A DNA stretch of 64,000 nt from Roseibium alexandrii DFL-11 (GTDB lineage: Bacteria > Pseudomonadota > Alphaproteobacteria > Rhizobiales > Stappiaceae), in the NCBI RefSeq assembly GCF_000158095.2, contig NZ_CM011002.1:3886703-3950702 (forward strand), given 5' to 3'. Every line of letters begins with the position of its first letter. Within the stretch, counting starts at the first letter, position 1. The position numbers and the translations under genes are program-made. Shown here in pieces: positions 43,943 to 53,176 of this stretch. A model generated the notes under the pieces. That model was not told the DNA's origin, did no database searches, and was given only the letters and a program-made list of their open reading frames with translations.

Positions 43943-46900
43943 TCATGTCCGGTCGCTGATCTCAGCAAGAAGACTTGCTGCGACAGAGAACTTGGACACA
44001 CTCAAACCGCCGTCGAGAATTTCGGCGACCGCCTGTGTGGTCCGGATCACAACCGACTGCTTTTTCTCAAGCCAATGAGCAAATCCATCGGCCTGAATGG
44101 CAGAGATCGCGATGGCGCGATGCGCGGATGCGAGCGTTGCGCGGGCACGGTCGAGCGCAAGTCCGTCGTAGTAATCGTGGACTTCGAGGTTGCCCGCCAA
44201 TTCGCTCATCGCACCGAGGCGGAAATGATGCGCAACATCGAAGTATGCTACCGCGGCCTTATCGAGATCGGCTTCGGTCTCTTCCGCAACGATTACGATG
44301 TCCGGAATGGCACCTTCCACCGGCAGCCAGGCGATCCGGCGGGCCAGGTCTTCAGGCACCCCTTTCGAAACGTAGGCTGCGACCCGGCTTTTGAGCTCTG
44401 CGGCAGGCTCTTCCGGAAGCAGGCTCTCCAGACGGTCGCGGAGGTCTGAAATGCCAGCGTGGAAACGCTCCACAACGGCAGCCAGTCCCTTTTCAAAGGA
44501 GACATTGCGTTTGAACCAGACGACGCGTTCCAGAAGCAGGGATTGGACCTCCGAATAGAGTTCCAACTGCAACTCACCGTCGATCTTGGTGTCCAGACGG
44601 TCGATCTCTCCATTGAGTTCGGTCAGTCCGTAGCTGTTGCGCACGGCAACGAACCCCTGGGCGATTTCCGTCGTTGTCGCGCCTGTCTGATCCATCAGGC
44701 GGGTAATAAACGTTGCACCACCTCTGTTGACCATAGAGTTCGCGAGCATGGTGGAGATGATTTCCCGGCGCAGACGGTGGCCGTTGATTTCGCCCTCGTA
44801 GTCGGCCGCCATTTCATCCGGGAAATACCGGAAGAGTTCGCGGGCGAGGTAGTCATCATCGGGGACCGAGCTCTCCAGGATTGCATCATACAAGGTGATT
44901 TTCGCGTAAGCCAGCAGGACGCCAAGTTCGGCGCGGGTCAGCAACTGCCCGGCACTGCGCAACTCATCCAGCTGGACATCATCTGGCAACTGCTCGACGA
45001 CGCGGTCCAGAAGACCCTCACGCTCCAACTGGCGCATCATGCGGACCTGATAGCCGAAGTCTTCCATCCCCTGCAGATGCGTCATGGAAATTGCGAGCGT
45101 CTGCAAGTAGTTGTTCCGCAAGACTAGGTCGGCGACCTCATCGGTCATGTGGGCCAGCAGTTCATTGCGCTGCTCGATGTCGAGTTTGCCTGCCTTCACA
45201 GCGGCTCCGAGGGCGATCTTGATATTGACCTCCATGTCCGAGGAATTCACCCCGGCGGAGTTGTCGATTGCATCGGAGTTACAGCGGCCGCCCCGTTTGT
45301 TGAATTCGATCCGGGCAAGCTGGGTCAGGCCAAGATTGGCGCCTTCGCCTATGACCTTTGCGCCAAGTTGCGGCGCGGTGATCCGGATATGATCGTTCGC
45401 CCGATCGCCGGCGTCTGCATCTGTTTCGGTTGTGGCGCGAATGTATGTGCCGATACCGCCGAACCAAAGCAGGTCCACATTCATTTTCAGGATCGCCATC
45501 ATGACTTCCTGAGGCGTTGCCGTTGCCTTGTCGAGGTTGATAAGGGCGCGGATCTCCGGTGAAAGCGGGATTGACTTCAATTGCCGTGAAAAGATGCCGC
45601 CGCCTTTTGAAATCAGGCTTGTGTCATAGTCTTTCCAGGAAGAGCGGCCCATATCGAACAGGCGTTTGCGCTCGTCCCAGGTTTTTGCCGGATCCGGGTC
45701 CGGGTCAATGAAGATGTCCCGGTGGTCAAACGCTGCGATCAGTTTGGTTGCCTTCGACAACAACATGCCGTTTCCGAAAACGTCGCCGGACATATCGCCA
45801 ACACCTGCGGCCGTGAATGGCTCGGTCTGAATGTCCCGGTTCATTTCCCGGAAGTGACGTTTAACCGCCTCCCAGGCACCCCTTGCGGTGATGCCCATCT
45901 TCTTGTGGTCGTATCCGGCAGAGCCGCCGGACGCGAACGCATCGCCGAGCCAGAAATCCCGGCCCTCGGAAATGGCGTTCGCAGTATCGGAGAACGTTGC
46001 AGTCCCTTTGTCCGCGGCCACGACCAGATAAGGATCGTCGCCGTCAAACCGGGTGACCCGGTCCGGTGGCAGGATCTTGTCCTCATCCAGATTGTCGGTG
46101 ACATCGAGGAGCGCGTTGATGAAGATCTTGTAGCTCTCCGTGCCCTCCTTGAACCAGGCCTCGCGGTCACTCGCAGGTGGCAATTGCTTTGGAACAAAGC
46201 CGCCCTTGGCGCCGACCGGAACGATCACGGCATTCTTGACCTGCTGCGCTTTCACCAGGCCCAGCACTTCGGTACGGAAATCCTGCGGCCTGTCGGACCA
46301 GCGCAAACCGCCACGCGCGACCATGCCGAAGCGCAGGTGAACCCCTTCAACGCGCGGGCTGTAAACGAAAATCTCGCGGAACGGACGCGGTTGCGGCAGC
46401 TCGTCAATCTTCCGGCTTTCGATCTTGAAGGCAAACGTTGCCTTGGGCTGACCGCCCTGATCAAGCTGATAAAAGTTCGTGCGCAGGATCGATTCAATCA
46501 CATTCTTGAACCGCCGCAAGATGCGGTCGTCATCCAGGCTGGAAACATCTTCCAAAGCTGCAGAGAACTGGCCTTCAAGCCGCTTCTCGCCTGCATCACG
46601 GTCTTCTTTCGATGTGTTCGGGTTGAAGCGCAGATGGAACAAATCGACCAGAGTTGAGGCGATGGCCGGGTAGTTGTTCAGCGTCGACCACATGTAGTCT
46701 TCGGAGAACCGGATACCGGCCTGCCGCAGATATTTTGACAGTGCGCGCAGGATGGCGACATCGCGCCAAGCGAGACTGGCACTCATGACAAGGCGGTTGT
46801 ATCCGTCATCTTCGGCCCGTCCGGTCCAGACAGCCATGTACATGCTTTCCAGCCGGCTCTGCAGAGCATCGCTGAAATCGATGCTGTCCCCAGTGTGCGC

Positions 46901-48754
46901 TTCAAGGGTCATCTCATGGAGGTACGAGAATGGTGCGTTTGTCGGAGTGATCCGGTACGTCCGCTCGTTGATGACCTTAAAACCCATGTTCTCCAGCAGT
47001 GGAACACGGGCGGACAGCGGGATCGGGGCACCTCGGTGATACACCTTCAGCGCCAGCCGGTTGTCCTTTGTGCCAACCGGACGGTGGAAGGTAATCGTGG
47101 TGCTGCGAGTGTCGCTCAGGGTTTCAAGCTGAACGATGTCGAACAGCGCGGACTGGGCATTGTAGACTTCCTTGTAGCCGCCATGGAAAGCGAGTGCGTA
47201 CCGGTCAGCCAGCTGGCGGGCCTGAGCAGGTGCAAACTCTGCAGCAAGTGCCTCGCGCACCGCGTCCGGCCAGTTTCTGACCATATCTGCAACGGCTGCC
47301 TCCAGTTCCTCTTGCGGAGGAGCTGGCGTTTCGCCCTTGTCGCGTCCGATGATGTAGTGCACCCGGGCCAATGGGCCTTCAGGATAGGTTACGTACCAGG
47401 CAGATAGACGGCCCTCGTACACCGAGGCCAGATACGTCCCGACATTCAGCCGGACTTCGGTGGTGTAACGGTCCCGAGGGACAAAGACCAGGATCGACAC
47501 ATAGCGATCAAACTTGTCCGGACGGGACAGAACGCGGATGCGCGGCCGCTCGTCCAGTTGGAGAATTGCGGTTGAAAACTCGTAGAGCCGGTCGCGGTCG
47601 ATCTGGAAAAGCTCATCGCGCGGAAATGCTTCCAGCACATTTCGCAGCGCGCGGCCGGAATGGCTCTCCGAATGGTATCCGGCCTGGGCCAAGACGGCGG
47701 CGACCTTACGGCGCAGGAACGGAATAGTGCTGACCGGTTCCGTATAGGCGGTTGATGCAAACAGGCCCACAATGCGGAGTTCTCCGATCATGTTGCCGTC
47801 GTCGTCGTAAAGCTTTGCTCCGACGTAATCCATGTGAACCCGGCGGTGCACCGTGCTCTTCACATTGGCCTTTGCAATGATCAAAGGTTCCGGTTTTTTC
47901 AGGAATTCCCGGATTTCCGGCGTGATTTGAACGAATTCCGAACCGCGGCGCAGCACGCGAACTTCCGGATCGGTGAGAAGGCCGAGGCCGGTGCCCTCGT
48001 GGGGAGAGAGCTCACCTTCTTCAACGCCGCCCTCGAACTTGTATTCCCGCATGCCGAGGAAGATGAAGTTGTCTTTCTCCATCCATTCCAGGAAATGGAT
48101 GGCTTCCCATAACTCGTCACTGCTGCCAAGAAGCTGTGTTGTTTTGTAAGTGTCGATCGCCTCGCCGAGCCGTTCCTGCATTGGCTTGAAATCATTCACA
48201 ACCGCGCGAACGTCGTTCAAGACGGTGTTGAGCCGGGCTTCGAGGGCCTCACGCTGTTCGGCATCGTCTATGCGGGTGACGTGAATGTGGATTAGGCTTT
48301 CCTGCCGGTCCTTCCGCTTCGCTGGCTTTTTCCGGCCGATGGCAGAGATCAGAGCGCCCTTCTCGTCCCGCTCAACGATGAAAATCGGATGCAGGACCAG
48401 GTGAACTTCCAGCTTGCTGTCCTGCAGTTCGTCCATCACCGAGTCGACAAGGAACGGCATGTTGTCGTTGACGATCTCGATTACGGTAAGGTTTTTGGCT
48501 TTGCCGCCCTTCGTTTTGAAACTCGGATCGGACATGCTCACCCGATGAGTGCCCAGATCGTGGGACTGGAAGTCTTGCCAGGCATCCATGGCAAACCCGG
48601 TCAGCTCCTCCGCCGAATAGGTCACCAGATCTTCGGCCGCGCCCCGATCATAAAAGGCGTTGACGAATTCAGCGAGATTGGGATCTTTCTTGGAGAGTTT
48701 CTTGTGGACCGCGTCGATCAGCTTGAGTTTTTCGACGTCGTGCTTGTCGGGCAT
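43943..48754 (-). CDS. large NAD-specific glutamate dehydrogenase (180-kDa class)
   Basis: A 1603-residue protein of the NAD-GDH class that converts glutamate to 2-oxoglutarate and ammonia for catabolism. The long N-terminal regulatory region contains ACT-like segments (NMPFLVDSVMDELQDSKLEVH, TIPFLRRKVAAVLAQAGY). The catalytic core is in the middle: GGLRWSDRPQDFRTEVLGLVKAQ, VIVPVGAKGGFVPKQLP with the catalytic Lys, FDGDDPYLVVAADKGTATFSD and SGGSAGYDHKKMGITARGAW. A long helical C-terminal region follows (LADKASS-type not seen; ends AASLLAEISDRT). AAGGGG lies 7 bases before the ATG. It is a single-gene unit with its own terminator. Confidence 0.95.
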   Translation of the reverse strand: MPDKHDVEKLKLIDAVHKKLSKKDPNLAEFVNAFYDRGAAEDLVTYSAEELTGFAMDAWQDFQSHDLGTHRVSMSDPSFKTKGGKAKNLTVIEIVNDNMPFLVDSVMDELQDSKLEVHLVLHPIFIVERDEKGALISAIGRKKPAKRKDRQESLIHIHVTRIDDAEQREALEARLNTVLNDVRAVVNDFKPMQERLGEAIDTYKTTQLLGSSDELWEAIHFLEWMEKDNFIFLGMREYKFEGGVEEGELSPHEGTGLGLLTDPEVRVLRRGSEFVQITPEIREFLKKPEPLIIAKANVKSTVHRRVHMDYVGAKLYDDDGNMIGELRIVGLFASTAYTEPVSTIPFLRRKVAAVLAQAGYHSESHSGRALRNVLEAFPRDELFQIDRDRLYEFSTAILQLDERPRIRVLSRPDKFDRYVSILVFVPRDRYTTEVRLNVGTYLASVYEGRLSAWYVTYPEGPLARVHYIIGRDKGETPAPPQEELEAAVADMVRNWPDAVREALAAEFAPAQARQLADRYALAFHGGYKEVYNAQSALFDIVQLETLSDTRSTTITFHRPVGTKDNRLALKVYHRGAPIPLSARVPLLENMGFKVINERTYRITPTNAPFSYLHEMTLEAHTGDSIDFSDALQSRLESMYMAVWTGRAEDDGYNRLVMSASLAWRDVAILRALSKYLRQAGIRFSEDYMWSTLNNYPAIASTLVDLFHLRFNPNTSKEDRDAGEKRLEGQFSAALEDVSSLDDDRILRRFKNVIESILRTNFYQLDQGGQPKATFAFKIESRKIDELPQPRPFREIFVYSPRVEGVHLRFGMVARGGLRWSDRPQDFRTEVLGLVKAQQVKNAVIVPVGAKGGFVPKQLPPASDREAWFKEGTESYKIFINALLDVTDNLDEDKILPPDRVTRFDGDDPYLVVAADKGTATFSDTANAISEGRDFWLGDAFASGGSAGYDHKKMGITARGAWEAVKRHFREMNRDIQTEPFTAAGVGDMSGDVFGNGMLLSKATKLIAAFDHRDIFIDPDPDPAKTWDERKRLFDMGRSSWKDYDTSLISKGGGIFSRQLKSIPLSPEIRALINLDKATATPQEVMMAILKMNVDLLWFGGIGTYIRATTETDADAGDRANDHIRITAPQLGAKVIGEGANLGLTQLARIEFNKRGGRCNSDAIDNSAGVNSSDMEVNIKIALGAAVKAGKLDIEQRNELLAHMTDEVADLVLRNNYLQTLAISMTHLQGMEDFGYQVRMMRQLEREGLLDRVVEQLPDDVQLDELRSAGQLLTRAELGVLLAYAKITLYDAILESSVPDDDYLARELFRYFPDEMAADYEGEINGHRLRREIISTMLANSMVNRGGATFITRLMDQTGATTTEIAQGFVAVRNSYGLTELNGEIDRLDTKIDGELQLELYSEVQSLLLERVVWFKRNVSFEKGLAAVVERFHAGISDLRDRLESLLPEEPAAELKSRVAAYVSKGVPEDLARRIAWLPVEGAIPDIVIVAEETEADLDKAAVAYFDVAHHFRLGAMSELAGNLEVHDYYDGLALDRARATLASAHRAIAISAIQADGFAHWLEKKQSVVIRTTQAVAEILDGGLSVSKFSVAASLLAEISDRT

Positions 48755-48846
48755 TTTTTTCCCCTTGGGCGGTCATTTGGTTTGGCTCAGCCGCGTGCTA
48801 TCGTTTTATATTCGCGACACAATTGTTTCAGGACGGGAGGCCCGAA

Positions 48847-49413
48847 TTGTCAAGTAAAGTCACTGCCTTGCAAATCGATTCAAATGTAACATTAAGTGAA
48901 AAAACGCAGGCCTATTTCGATTTGTGTCAGGAAAAGCTCGGCCTGGTTCCGAATGTGCTCCAAGCTTATGCCTTTGATGACGCCAAGCTGCGCGCTTTCA
49001 CCGACATGTACAACGACCTCATGCTTGCTGACTGCGGACTGAGCAAGCTTGAGAGAGAGATGATTGCCGTTGCGGTATCCTCCGTCAATCGCTGTTTTTA
49101 TTGCCTCACAGCTCATGGTGCGGCTGTGCGCGAGTTGTCCGGCGATCCGGTACTCGGCGAACTCATGGTGATGAACTATCGTGTCGCTGATTTGACAGTC
49201 CGCCAGCGAGCCATGCTCGATTTTGCTGTTAAGCTGACTGAAAAGCCGGCGGAAATCCTGGAAAGTGACCGGCAGGGCTTGCGGGATGCCGGGTTCAGTG
49301 ACCGTGACATCTGGGATATTGCCTCCGTTGCCGCATTCTTCAATATGACCAACCGGGTTGCCGCGGCCAGCGACATGCGGCCGAATGATGAGTATCACTC
49401 AATGGCCCGTTGA
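48847..49413 (+). CDS. AhpD-like peroxidase-related enzyme
   Basis: A 188-residue all-helical protein of the carboxymuconolactone decarboxylase/AhpD superfamily, uncharacterised peroxidase-related branch. The motif NRCFYCLTAHGAAVRE carries the CxxC and the proton-relay His, and LVPNVLQAYAFDDAKL precedes it. The CxxC would reduce a peroxide or a partner peroxiredoxin. The TTG at 48847 has GGGAGG 6 bases ahead; a TTG at 48823 would add eight residues without a ribosome site. It is divergent from the glutamate dehydrogenase and ends in its own terminator. Confidence 0.87.
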   Translation: MSSKVTALQIDSNVTLSEKTQAYFDLCQEKLGLVPNVLQAYAFDDAKLRAFTDMYNDLMLADCGLSKLEREMIAVAVSSVNRCFYCLTAHGAAVRELSGDPVLGELMVMNYRVADLTVRQRAMLDFAVKLTEKPAEILESDRQGLRDAGFSDRDIWDIASVAAFFNMTNRVAAASDMRPNDEYHSMAR

Positions 49414-49447
49414 GGTCTTGGGCTGTGCCGAACCGGTGACAAATCCC

Positions 49448-49476
49448 ACGATTGGGTGTATGACCCAGTCGTTTTT
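49448..49476 (+). terminator. rho-independent terminator after the AhpD-like gene
   Basis: ACGATTGGG pairs with CCCAGTCGT (9 bp, one T-G wobble) around a 7-base loop, directly followed by five T. It separates this gene from argC, 32 bases ahead. Confidence 0.78.
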
Positions 49477-49507
49477 CAATTCTCGAGCTTGAGGAGAGGA
49501 GCGGGTC

Positions 49508-50458
49508 ATGACCGCGCGCGTATTTATTGATGGTGAAGCTGGCACGACGGGTTTGCAAATCCGCGAGCGCCTCGCCATGCGCCGCGACATAGAGCTCCTT
49601 TCCATTCCGGAAGACAGCCGGAAGGATCCGGCTGCCCGGAAAGACTACCTGAACAAGGCAGATGTCGCGATTCTGTGCCTGCCGGATGCGGCGGCGAAGG
49701 AAAGTGTCGCGCTCATCGAGAATGACACGACACGCGTGATTGATGCATCCAGCGCCCATCGGGTCGCCGATGGCTGGGCTTACGGTTTCGCCGAGATGGA
49801 CGCCGACCAGGCTGACATCATTGCAGCGGCGATGCGCGTTGCCAATCCGGGCTGCTGGCCGCAGGGGCTTATTGCTGCTGTGCGCCCGCTGATTGCCGGT
49901 GGTCTCCTCTCGGCCGAATTCCCGGCCACCGTGAACGGGATTTCCGGTTATTCCGGCGGCGGCAAGGGCATGATCGCGGATTATGACGCGAAAGGAGCAA
50001 GCGCCAATATGTTTGCCCCGTATGCGCTGGGCTTCAACCATAAGCACCTGCCGGAAATGACCGAATATGGTCTTTTGGACAATGTGCCTTTGTTCACCCC
50101 AGCTGTCGGCAACTATTATAAGGGAATGCTGACTGTGGTGCCGCTCAATCTTGCGCGCCTGGACAAGGTCCCGACTGGCGAGCAGATCCACGCTGCCTTG
50201 GCCGACCACTTCGCAGCTGCCCCTGGCGGTTTTGTGGATGTTGCGCCACTGGATGGTCTGGAGCGCTCAGATGATCTGGATCCGCAGGCGTTGAACGATA
50301 CCAACCGGTTGCGGCTGCACGTTTTTGCCAACGATGCGCGGGCCCAGGCTGCCATCATTGCCGTTTACGACAATCTCGGCAAAGGCGCGTCGGGCGCAGC
50401 CGTGCAGAACCTCAATCTCATGCTCGGTGTCGATCAGACCACAAGTCTTGCTGCTTGA
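49508..50458 (+). CDS. argC: N-acetyl-gamma-glutamyl-phosphate reductase (type 2)
   Basis: Third step of arginine synthesis. The 316-residue short form begins ARVFIDGEAGTTGLQIRERL, a Rossmann loop, and has the active-site Cys in VANPGCWPQGLIAA and the His-containing NHKHLPEMTEYGLL. The ribosome site GAGGAGAGGAGCGGGTC is strong. leuD follows by 38 bases. Confidence 0.95.
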   Translation: MTARVFIDGEAGTTGLQIRERLAMRRDIELLSIPEDSRKDPAARKDYLNKADVAILCLPDAAAKESVALIENDTTRVIDASSAHRVADGWAYGFAEMDADQADIIAAAMRVANPGCWPQGLIAAVRPLIAGGLLSAEFPATVNGISGYSGGGKGMIADYDAKGASANMFAPYALGFNHKHLPEMTEYGLLDNVPLFTPAVGNYYKGMLTVVPLNLARLDKVPTGEQIHAALADHFAAAPGGFVDVAPLDGLERSDDLDPQALNDTNRLRLHVFANDARAQAAIIAVYDNLGKGASGAAVQNLNLMLGVDQTTSLAA

Positions 50459-50496
50459 GGTGATCGGGCCGGAACCCGTTTTCAGGAGAGGAAACC

Positions 50497-51102
50497 ATGG
50501 AAAAATTCGAGACCCTCACCGGGGTCGCAGCACCGATGCCGATCGTCAATATCGATACGGATATGATCATCCCGAAGCAGTTCTTGAAGACGATCAAGCG
50601 CACCGGTCTCGGCACCGCGCTGTTTCATGAAATGCGCACCAATGACGACGGGTCTGAGAACGCCGATTTCGTCTTGAACAAGGCTGCATACCGCGATGCC
50701 AAGATCTTGATCGCCGGCGACAACTTCGGTTGCGGCTCGTCCCGGGAACACGCTCCGTGGGCGTTGCTTGATTTCGGTATCCGCTGCGTGATCTCCACGT
50801 CCTTTGCCGACATTTTCTATAACAACTGCTTCAAGAACGGCATATTGCCGATCCAGGTGTCTGAGGACGAGCTGGAAACGCTGATGCATGCGTCTGAGCG
50901 CGGCGCCAATTTCACCCTGACGATCGATCTGGAAAACCAGGAGATCAAGGGGCTGGAGAGCGGCGATATTGCTTTCAAGATCGACCAATTCCGCAAACAT
51001 TGCCTGATCAATGGTCTCGACGACATCGGCCTGACCATGGAAAAGGCCGGTCAGATCGATACGTTTGAAGACAAGATGGGTGAGAGCCGCCCCTGGGTCT
51101 AA
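50497..51102 (+). CDS. leuD: 3-isopropylmalate dehydratase small subunit
   Basis: A 201-residue swivel domain of isopropylmalate isomerase (leucine synthesis), acting with the LeuC iron-sulfur subunit encoded elsewhere. Conserved blocks: [39 protein letters not shown] and [32 protein letters not shown] lies before the ATG. Confidence 0.96.
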   Translation: MEKFETLTGVAAPMPIVNIDTDMIIPKQFLKTIKRTGLGTALFHEMRTNDDGSENADFVLNKAAYRDAKILIAGDNFGCGSSREHAPWALLDFGIRCVISTSFADIFYNNCFKNGILPIQVSEDELETLMHASERGANFTLTIDLENQEIKGLESGDIAFKIDQFRKHCLINGLDDIGLTMEKAGQIDTFEDKMGESRPWV

Positions 51103-51128
51103 GCGCCATCTGGTCTACTCAAATCCAT

Positions 51129-51157
51129 AAGCCCGGTGCCCTGCGCCGGGCTTTTTG
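51129..51157 (+). terminator. rho-independent terminator after leuD
   Basis: AAGCCCGGTGC pairs with GCGCCGGGCTT (11 bp with one wobble) around CCT, followed by a T run (TTTTTG), 26 bases behind the leuD stop. Confidence 0.92.
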
Positions 51158-51174
51158 TTGGAGCGAGCAATGCT

Positions 51175-51714
51175 CTAACTTCGTATCTCCATCTGGCAAC
51201 CTGGGGATACCTTTGAGAGAATAAGCCGCATGTGGTGCGGAGCGACCGCGACGCAGCCTTCCGTTGGCCGGTAATCCTCCCGGGCGACATGGAAGAAGAT
51301 GGCACTGCCCTTGCCCTTGATCGGCGGATACATGTTGCAATCCAGGACGACAACGATGTCGTACAACCGGTCATCACGCCACATTTTCTCGTGACTGGCC
51401 TGAAACGGCAAATTCACCAGACGATTGTAGCGGGGATGGCCCGGATCATCGCACCAGCCGAGTTCAGGCTTCAAAACTTCAAGTGGAAGAACCGTTTGCG
51501 GCGTTCGGCCTTTGTCAGCGCGATAGTAGACATGCAGTAGCTCGAATGTCCCGGTCGGGGTCGCTCCGTCCCCTTCCCGCTTGCGTGTGGTGATGCCGGA
51601 ACGGCCCAACGCACACGGAACCGTGATCGATCCGCATCGTAGAAGACCCTTCGTCCGGTCGCGCGGTAACGCGTGAACCTCGAGGATATCTGCCGGTTTT
51701 GTGCTCTCCCGCAT
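51175..51714 (-). CDS. L,D-transpeptidase (YkuD) family protein without signal peptide
   Basis: A 179-residue protein made almost entirely of a YkuD-like catalytic domain: LLRCGSITVPCALGRSGIT at the start, GDGATPTGTFELLHVYYR, and the active-site region FFHVAREDYRPTEGCVAVA with His and Cys. The sequence TEGC replaces the more usual SHGC. No signal peptide or anchor is seen from the ATG at 51714, which has GCGGGAC ahead, so export is uncertain. It would form 3-3 peptidoglycan crosslinks or attach proteins. Longer upstream frames run into the regulator leader and are not supported. Confidence 0.82.
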   Translation of the reverse strand: MRESTKPADILEVHALPRDRTKGLLRCGSITVPCALGRSGITTRKREGDGATPTGTFELLHVYYRADKGRTPQTVLPLEVLKPELGWCDDPGHPRYNRLVNLPFQASHEKMWRDDRLYDIVVVLDCNMYPPIKGKGSAIFFHVAREDYRPTEGCVAVAPHHMRLILSKVSPGCQMEIRS

Positions 51715-51847
51715 GGATTGTCCCGCTTGTTTGTTCGGTACCGTGAAAGGTCTTGATAAACCGGAGCTAAAGCCCGCGTGAAGAAGAATTGACGGAACCC
51801 TGCTTGTAAGGCGACACTTTCCCGCGCACATAGAGACGGCAACGCGC

Positions 51848-51864
51848 TTGTGTAGATTGCACAA
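51848..51864. promoter_or_regulatory. inverted repeat upstream of the response regulator
   Basis: TTGTG-N7-CACAA, with partial symmetry inside the spacer, lies 43 bases before the regulator start. It might be an autoregulatory site; no consensus is recognised. Confidence 0.3.
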
Positions 51865-51906
51865 ACCCGCGTGAACACTGAAGATTTTTGGCGAGGACCC
51901 GACAAG

Positions 51907-52590
51907 ATGACCGCCCGCACCATTTTGATTGTCGATGATGATACTGAACTGCGCGAAGCGCTTGTCGAACAATTGTCCCTTTACGACGAGTTTGAGACCC
52001 TTCAGGCCGACACGGCGACTTCCGGAATTGGCATGGCCAAGGAAGAGCACATCGACCTTCTTTTGATGGACGTCGGCTTGCCGGATATTGATGGCCGAGA
52101 AGCAGTGAAGCTGCTGCGCAAAAACGGGTTCAAGGCTCCGATCATCATGCTCACCGGCCACGACGGGGACAGTGACACGATTCTTGGCCTTGAGGCTGGC
52201 GCCAACGATTATGTTACCAAGCCTTTCAAGTTTGCAGTGCTGCTCGCCCGGGTCCGCGCCCATTTGCGCCAGCACGAGCAGAGCGAGGATGCGACATTCG
52301 CAATCGGCCGCTATTCCTTCCGCCCGGCTGCAAAGGTCATGCAGGAAGACAACGGCTCAAAGGTGCGCCTAACGGAAAAGGAAACTTCGATCCTGAAGTT
52401 CCTGTACCGAGCCGGCGAAAAGCCGGTCACGAGGGATGTGCTTTTGCACGAAGTGTGGGGCTACAACTCTGGTGTCACGACCCACACTTTGGAAACGCAT
52501 ATCTACCGGTTGCGTCAGAAGATCGAGCGGGACCCGTCCAATGCCGAGCTTCTGGTGACTGAGGCGGGCGGCTACAAGCTCGTCCCTTAA
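51907..52590 (+). CDS. OmpR-family response regulator (CenR-like)
   Basis: A 227-residue regulator: receiver domain (1-120) with TILIVDDDTELREALVEQL, phospho-Asp in LLLMDVGLPDIDGRE, Thr in IMLTGHDGD and Lys in YVTKPFKF; then a winged-helix DNA-binding domain with LTEKETSILKFLY, HEVWGYNSGVTTHTLETHIYRLR and a conserved GGYKL end. The receiver (EQLSLYDEFETLQADTATSG) resembles CenR, an essential envelope regulator of Caulobacter and relatives; I am not certain of that identity. No histidine kinase is adjacent. The ATG at 51907 is preferred to the GTG at 51871, which lacks a ribosome site. Confidence 0.88.
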   Translation: MTARTILIVDDDTELREALVEQLSLYDEFETLQADTATSGIGMAKEEHIDLLLMDVGLPDIDGREAVKLLRKNGFKAPIIMLTGHDGDSDTILGLEAGANDYVTKPFKFAVLLARVRAHLRQHEQSEDATFAIGRYSFRPAAKVMQEDNGSKVRLTEKETSILKFLYRAGEKPVTRDVLLHEVWGYNSGVTTHTLETHIYRLRQKIERDPSNAELLVTEAGGYKLVP

Positions 52591-52658
52591 GCCACAGACT
52601 TGTTTGTGACGCGCATATTCGCTTGGACAGACACGATCAATCAGCGTAAATCTTGGGC

Positions 52659-53156
52659 ATGAGCCTTGCCCAAGACATAGCGATTCTCAAAAAGATACCG
52701 ATGTTTTCGGACTTTCAGGACGATCAGCTCCGACTGCTCGCCTTCAGTGCCGAGAGCATGGATTTCAGCGCCGGTCTGCGCCTCTTCGATCAGGATGAGC
52801 GGGCGGACGGCGGACTTGTGATCACCGATGGTATGGTGACGCTGTCAACGCGCGGCGAAGACGGCTTTGAAGAAGTCGACAAGGTCGGCCCGGGAACACT
52901 GTTGGGCGAAAGCGCGCTGCTGGTGGAAACCAAGCGTCCCTGCCGCGCAGAAGCTGCCGAACCGGTCCGGATCATCCGCATCCGCAGAGCTCTCTTCAAA
53001 CGCATGGTGTCCGAATATCCGGAACTTGCGCAGCGTCTGTTCGATCAGCGGGCCGCCCGGTTCCGTACAACCATGGGCCGTCTGAAGCCCATCGGCGATA
53101 AAATGGCCGAACTGGAACAGCTCAATGCAGAGCGCCGGGCAAAAGAAGAGGGCTGA
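52659..53156 (+). CDS. cyclic nucleotide-binding domain protein without DNA-binding domain
   Basis: A 165-residue protein containing one Crp-like cNMP-binding beta barrel: LKKIPMFSDFQDDQLRLLAF, GLRLFDQDERADGGLVITDG, the phosphate-cassette region GPGTLLGESALLVETKRPCRAEA. A C-helix and a Glu/Arg-rich tail follow. There is no helix-turn-helix, so it is not a normal Crp/Fnr factor. In this class it commonly follows the response regulator gene, as here (68 bases). It may act as a protein-interaction sensor. The cassette has GESAL, and the Arg in KRPCRAEA fits cyclic-nucleotide binding, but the ligand is not proven. Confidence 0.82.
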   Translation: MSLAQDIAILKKIPMFSDFQDDQLRLLAFSAESMDFSAGLRLFDQDERADGGLVITDGMVTLSTRGEDGFEEVDKVGPGTLLGESALLVETKRPCRAEAAEPVRIIRIRRALFKRMVSEYPELAQRLFDQRAARFRTTMGRLKPIGDKMAELEQLNAERRAKEEG

Positions 53157-53176
53157 GCCCGCTTTTACCTCGTGTT

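Noticed and set aside
45722..46657. 311-codon plus-strand open frame inside the glutamate dehydrogenase gene
   Set aside because: Antisense of the conserved dehydrogenase core; no domain or ribosome site.
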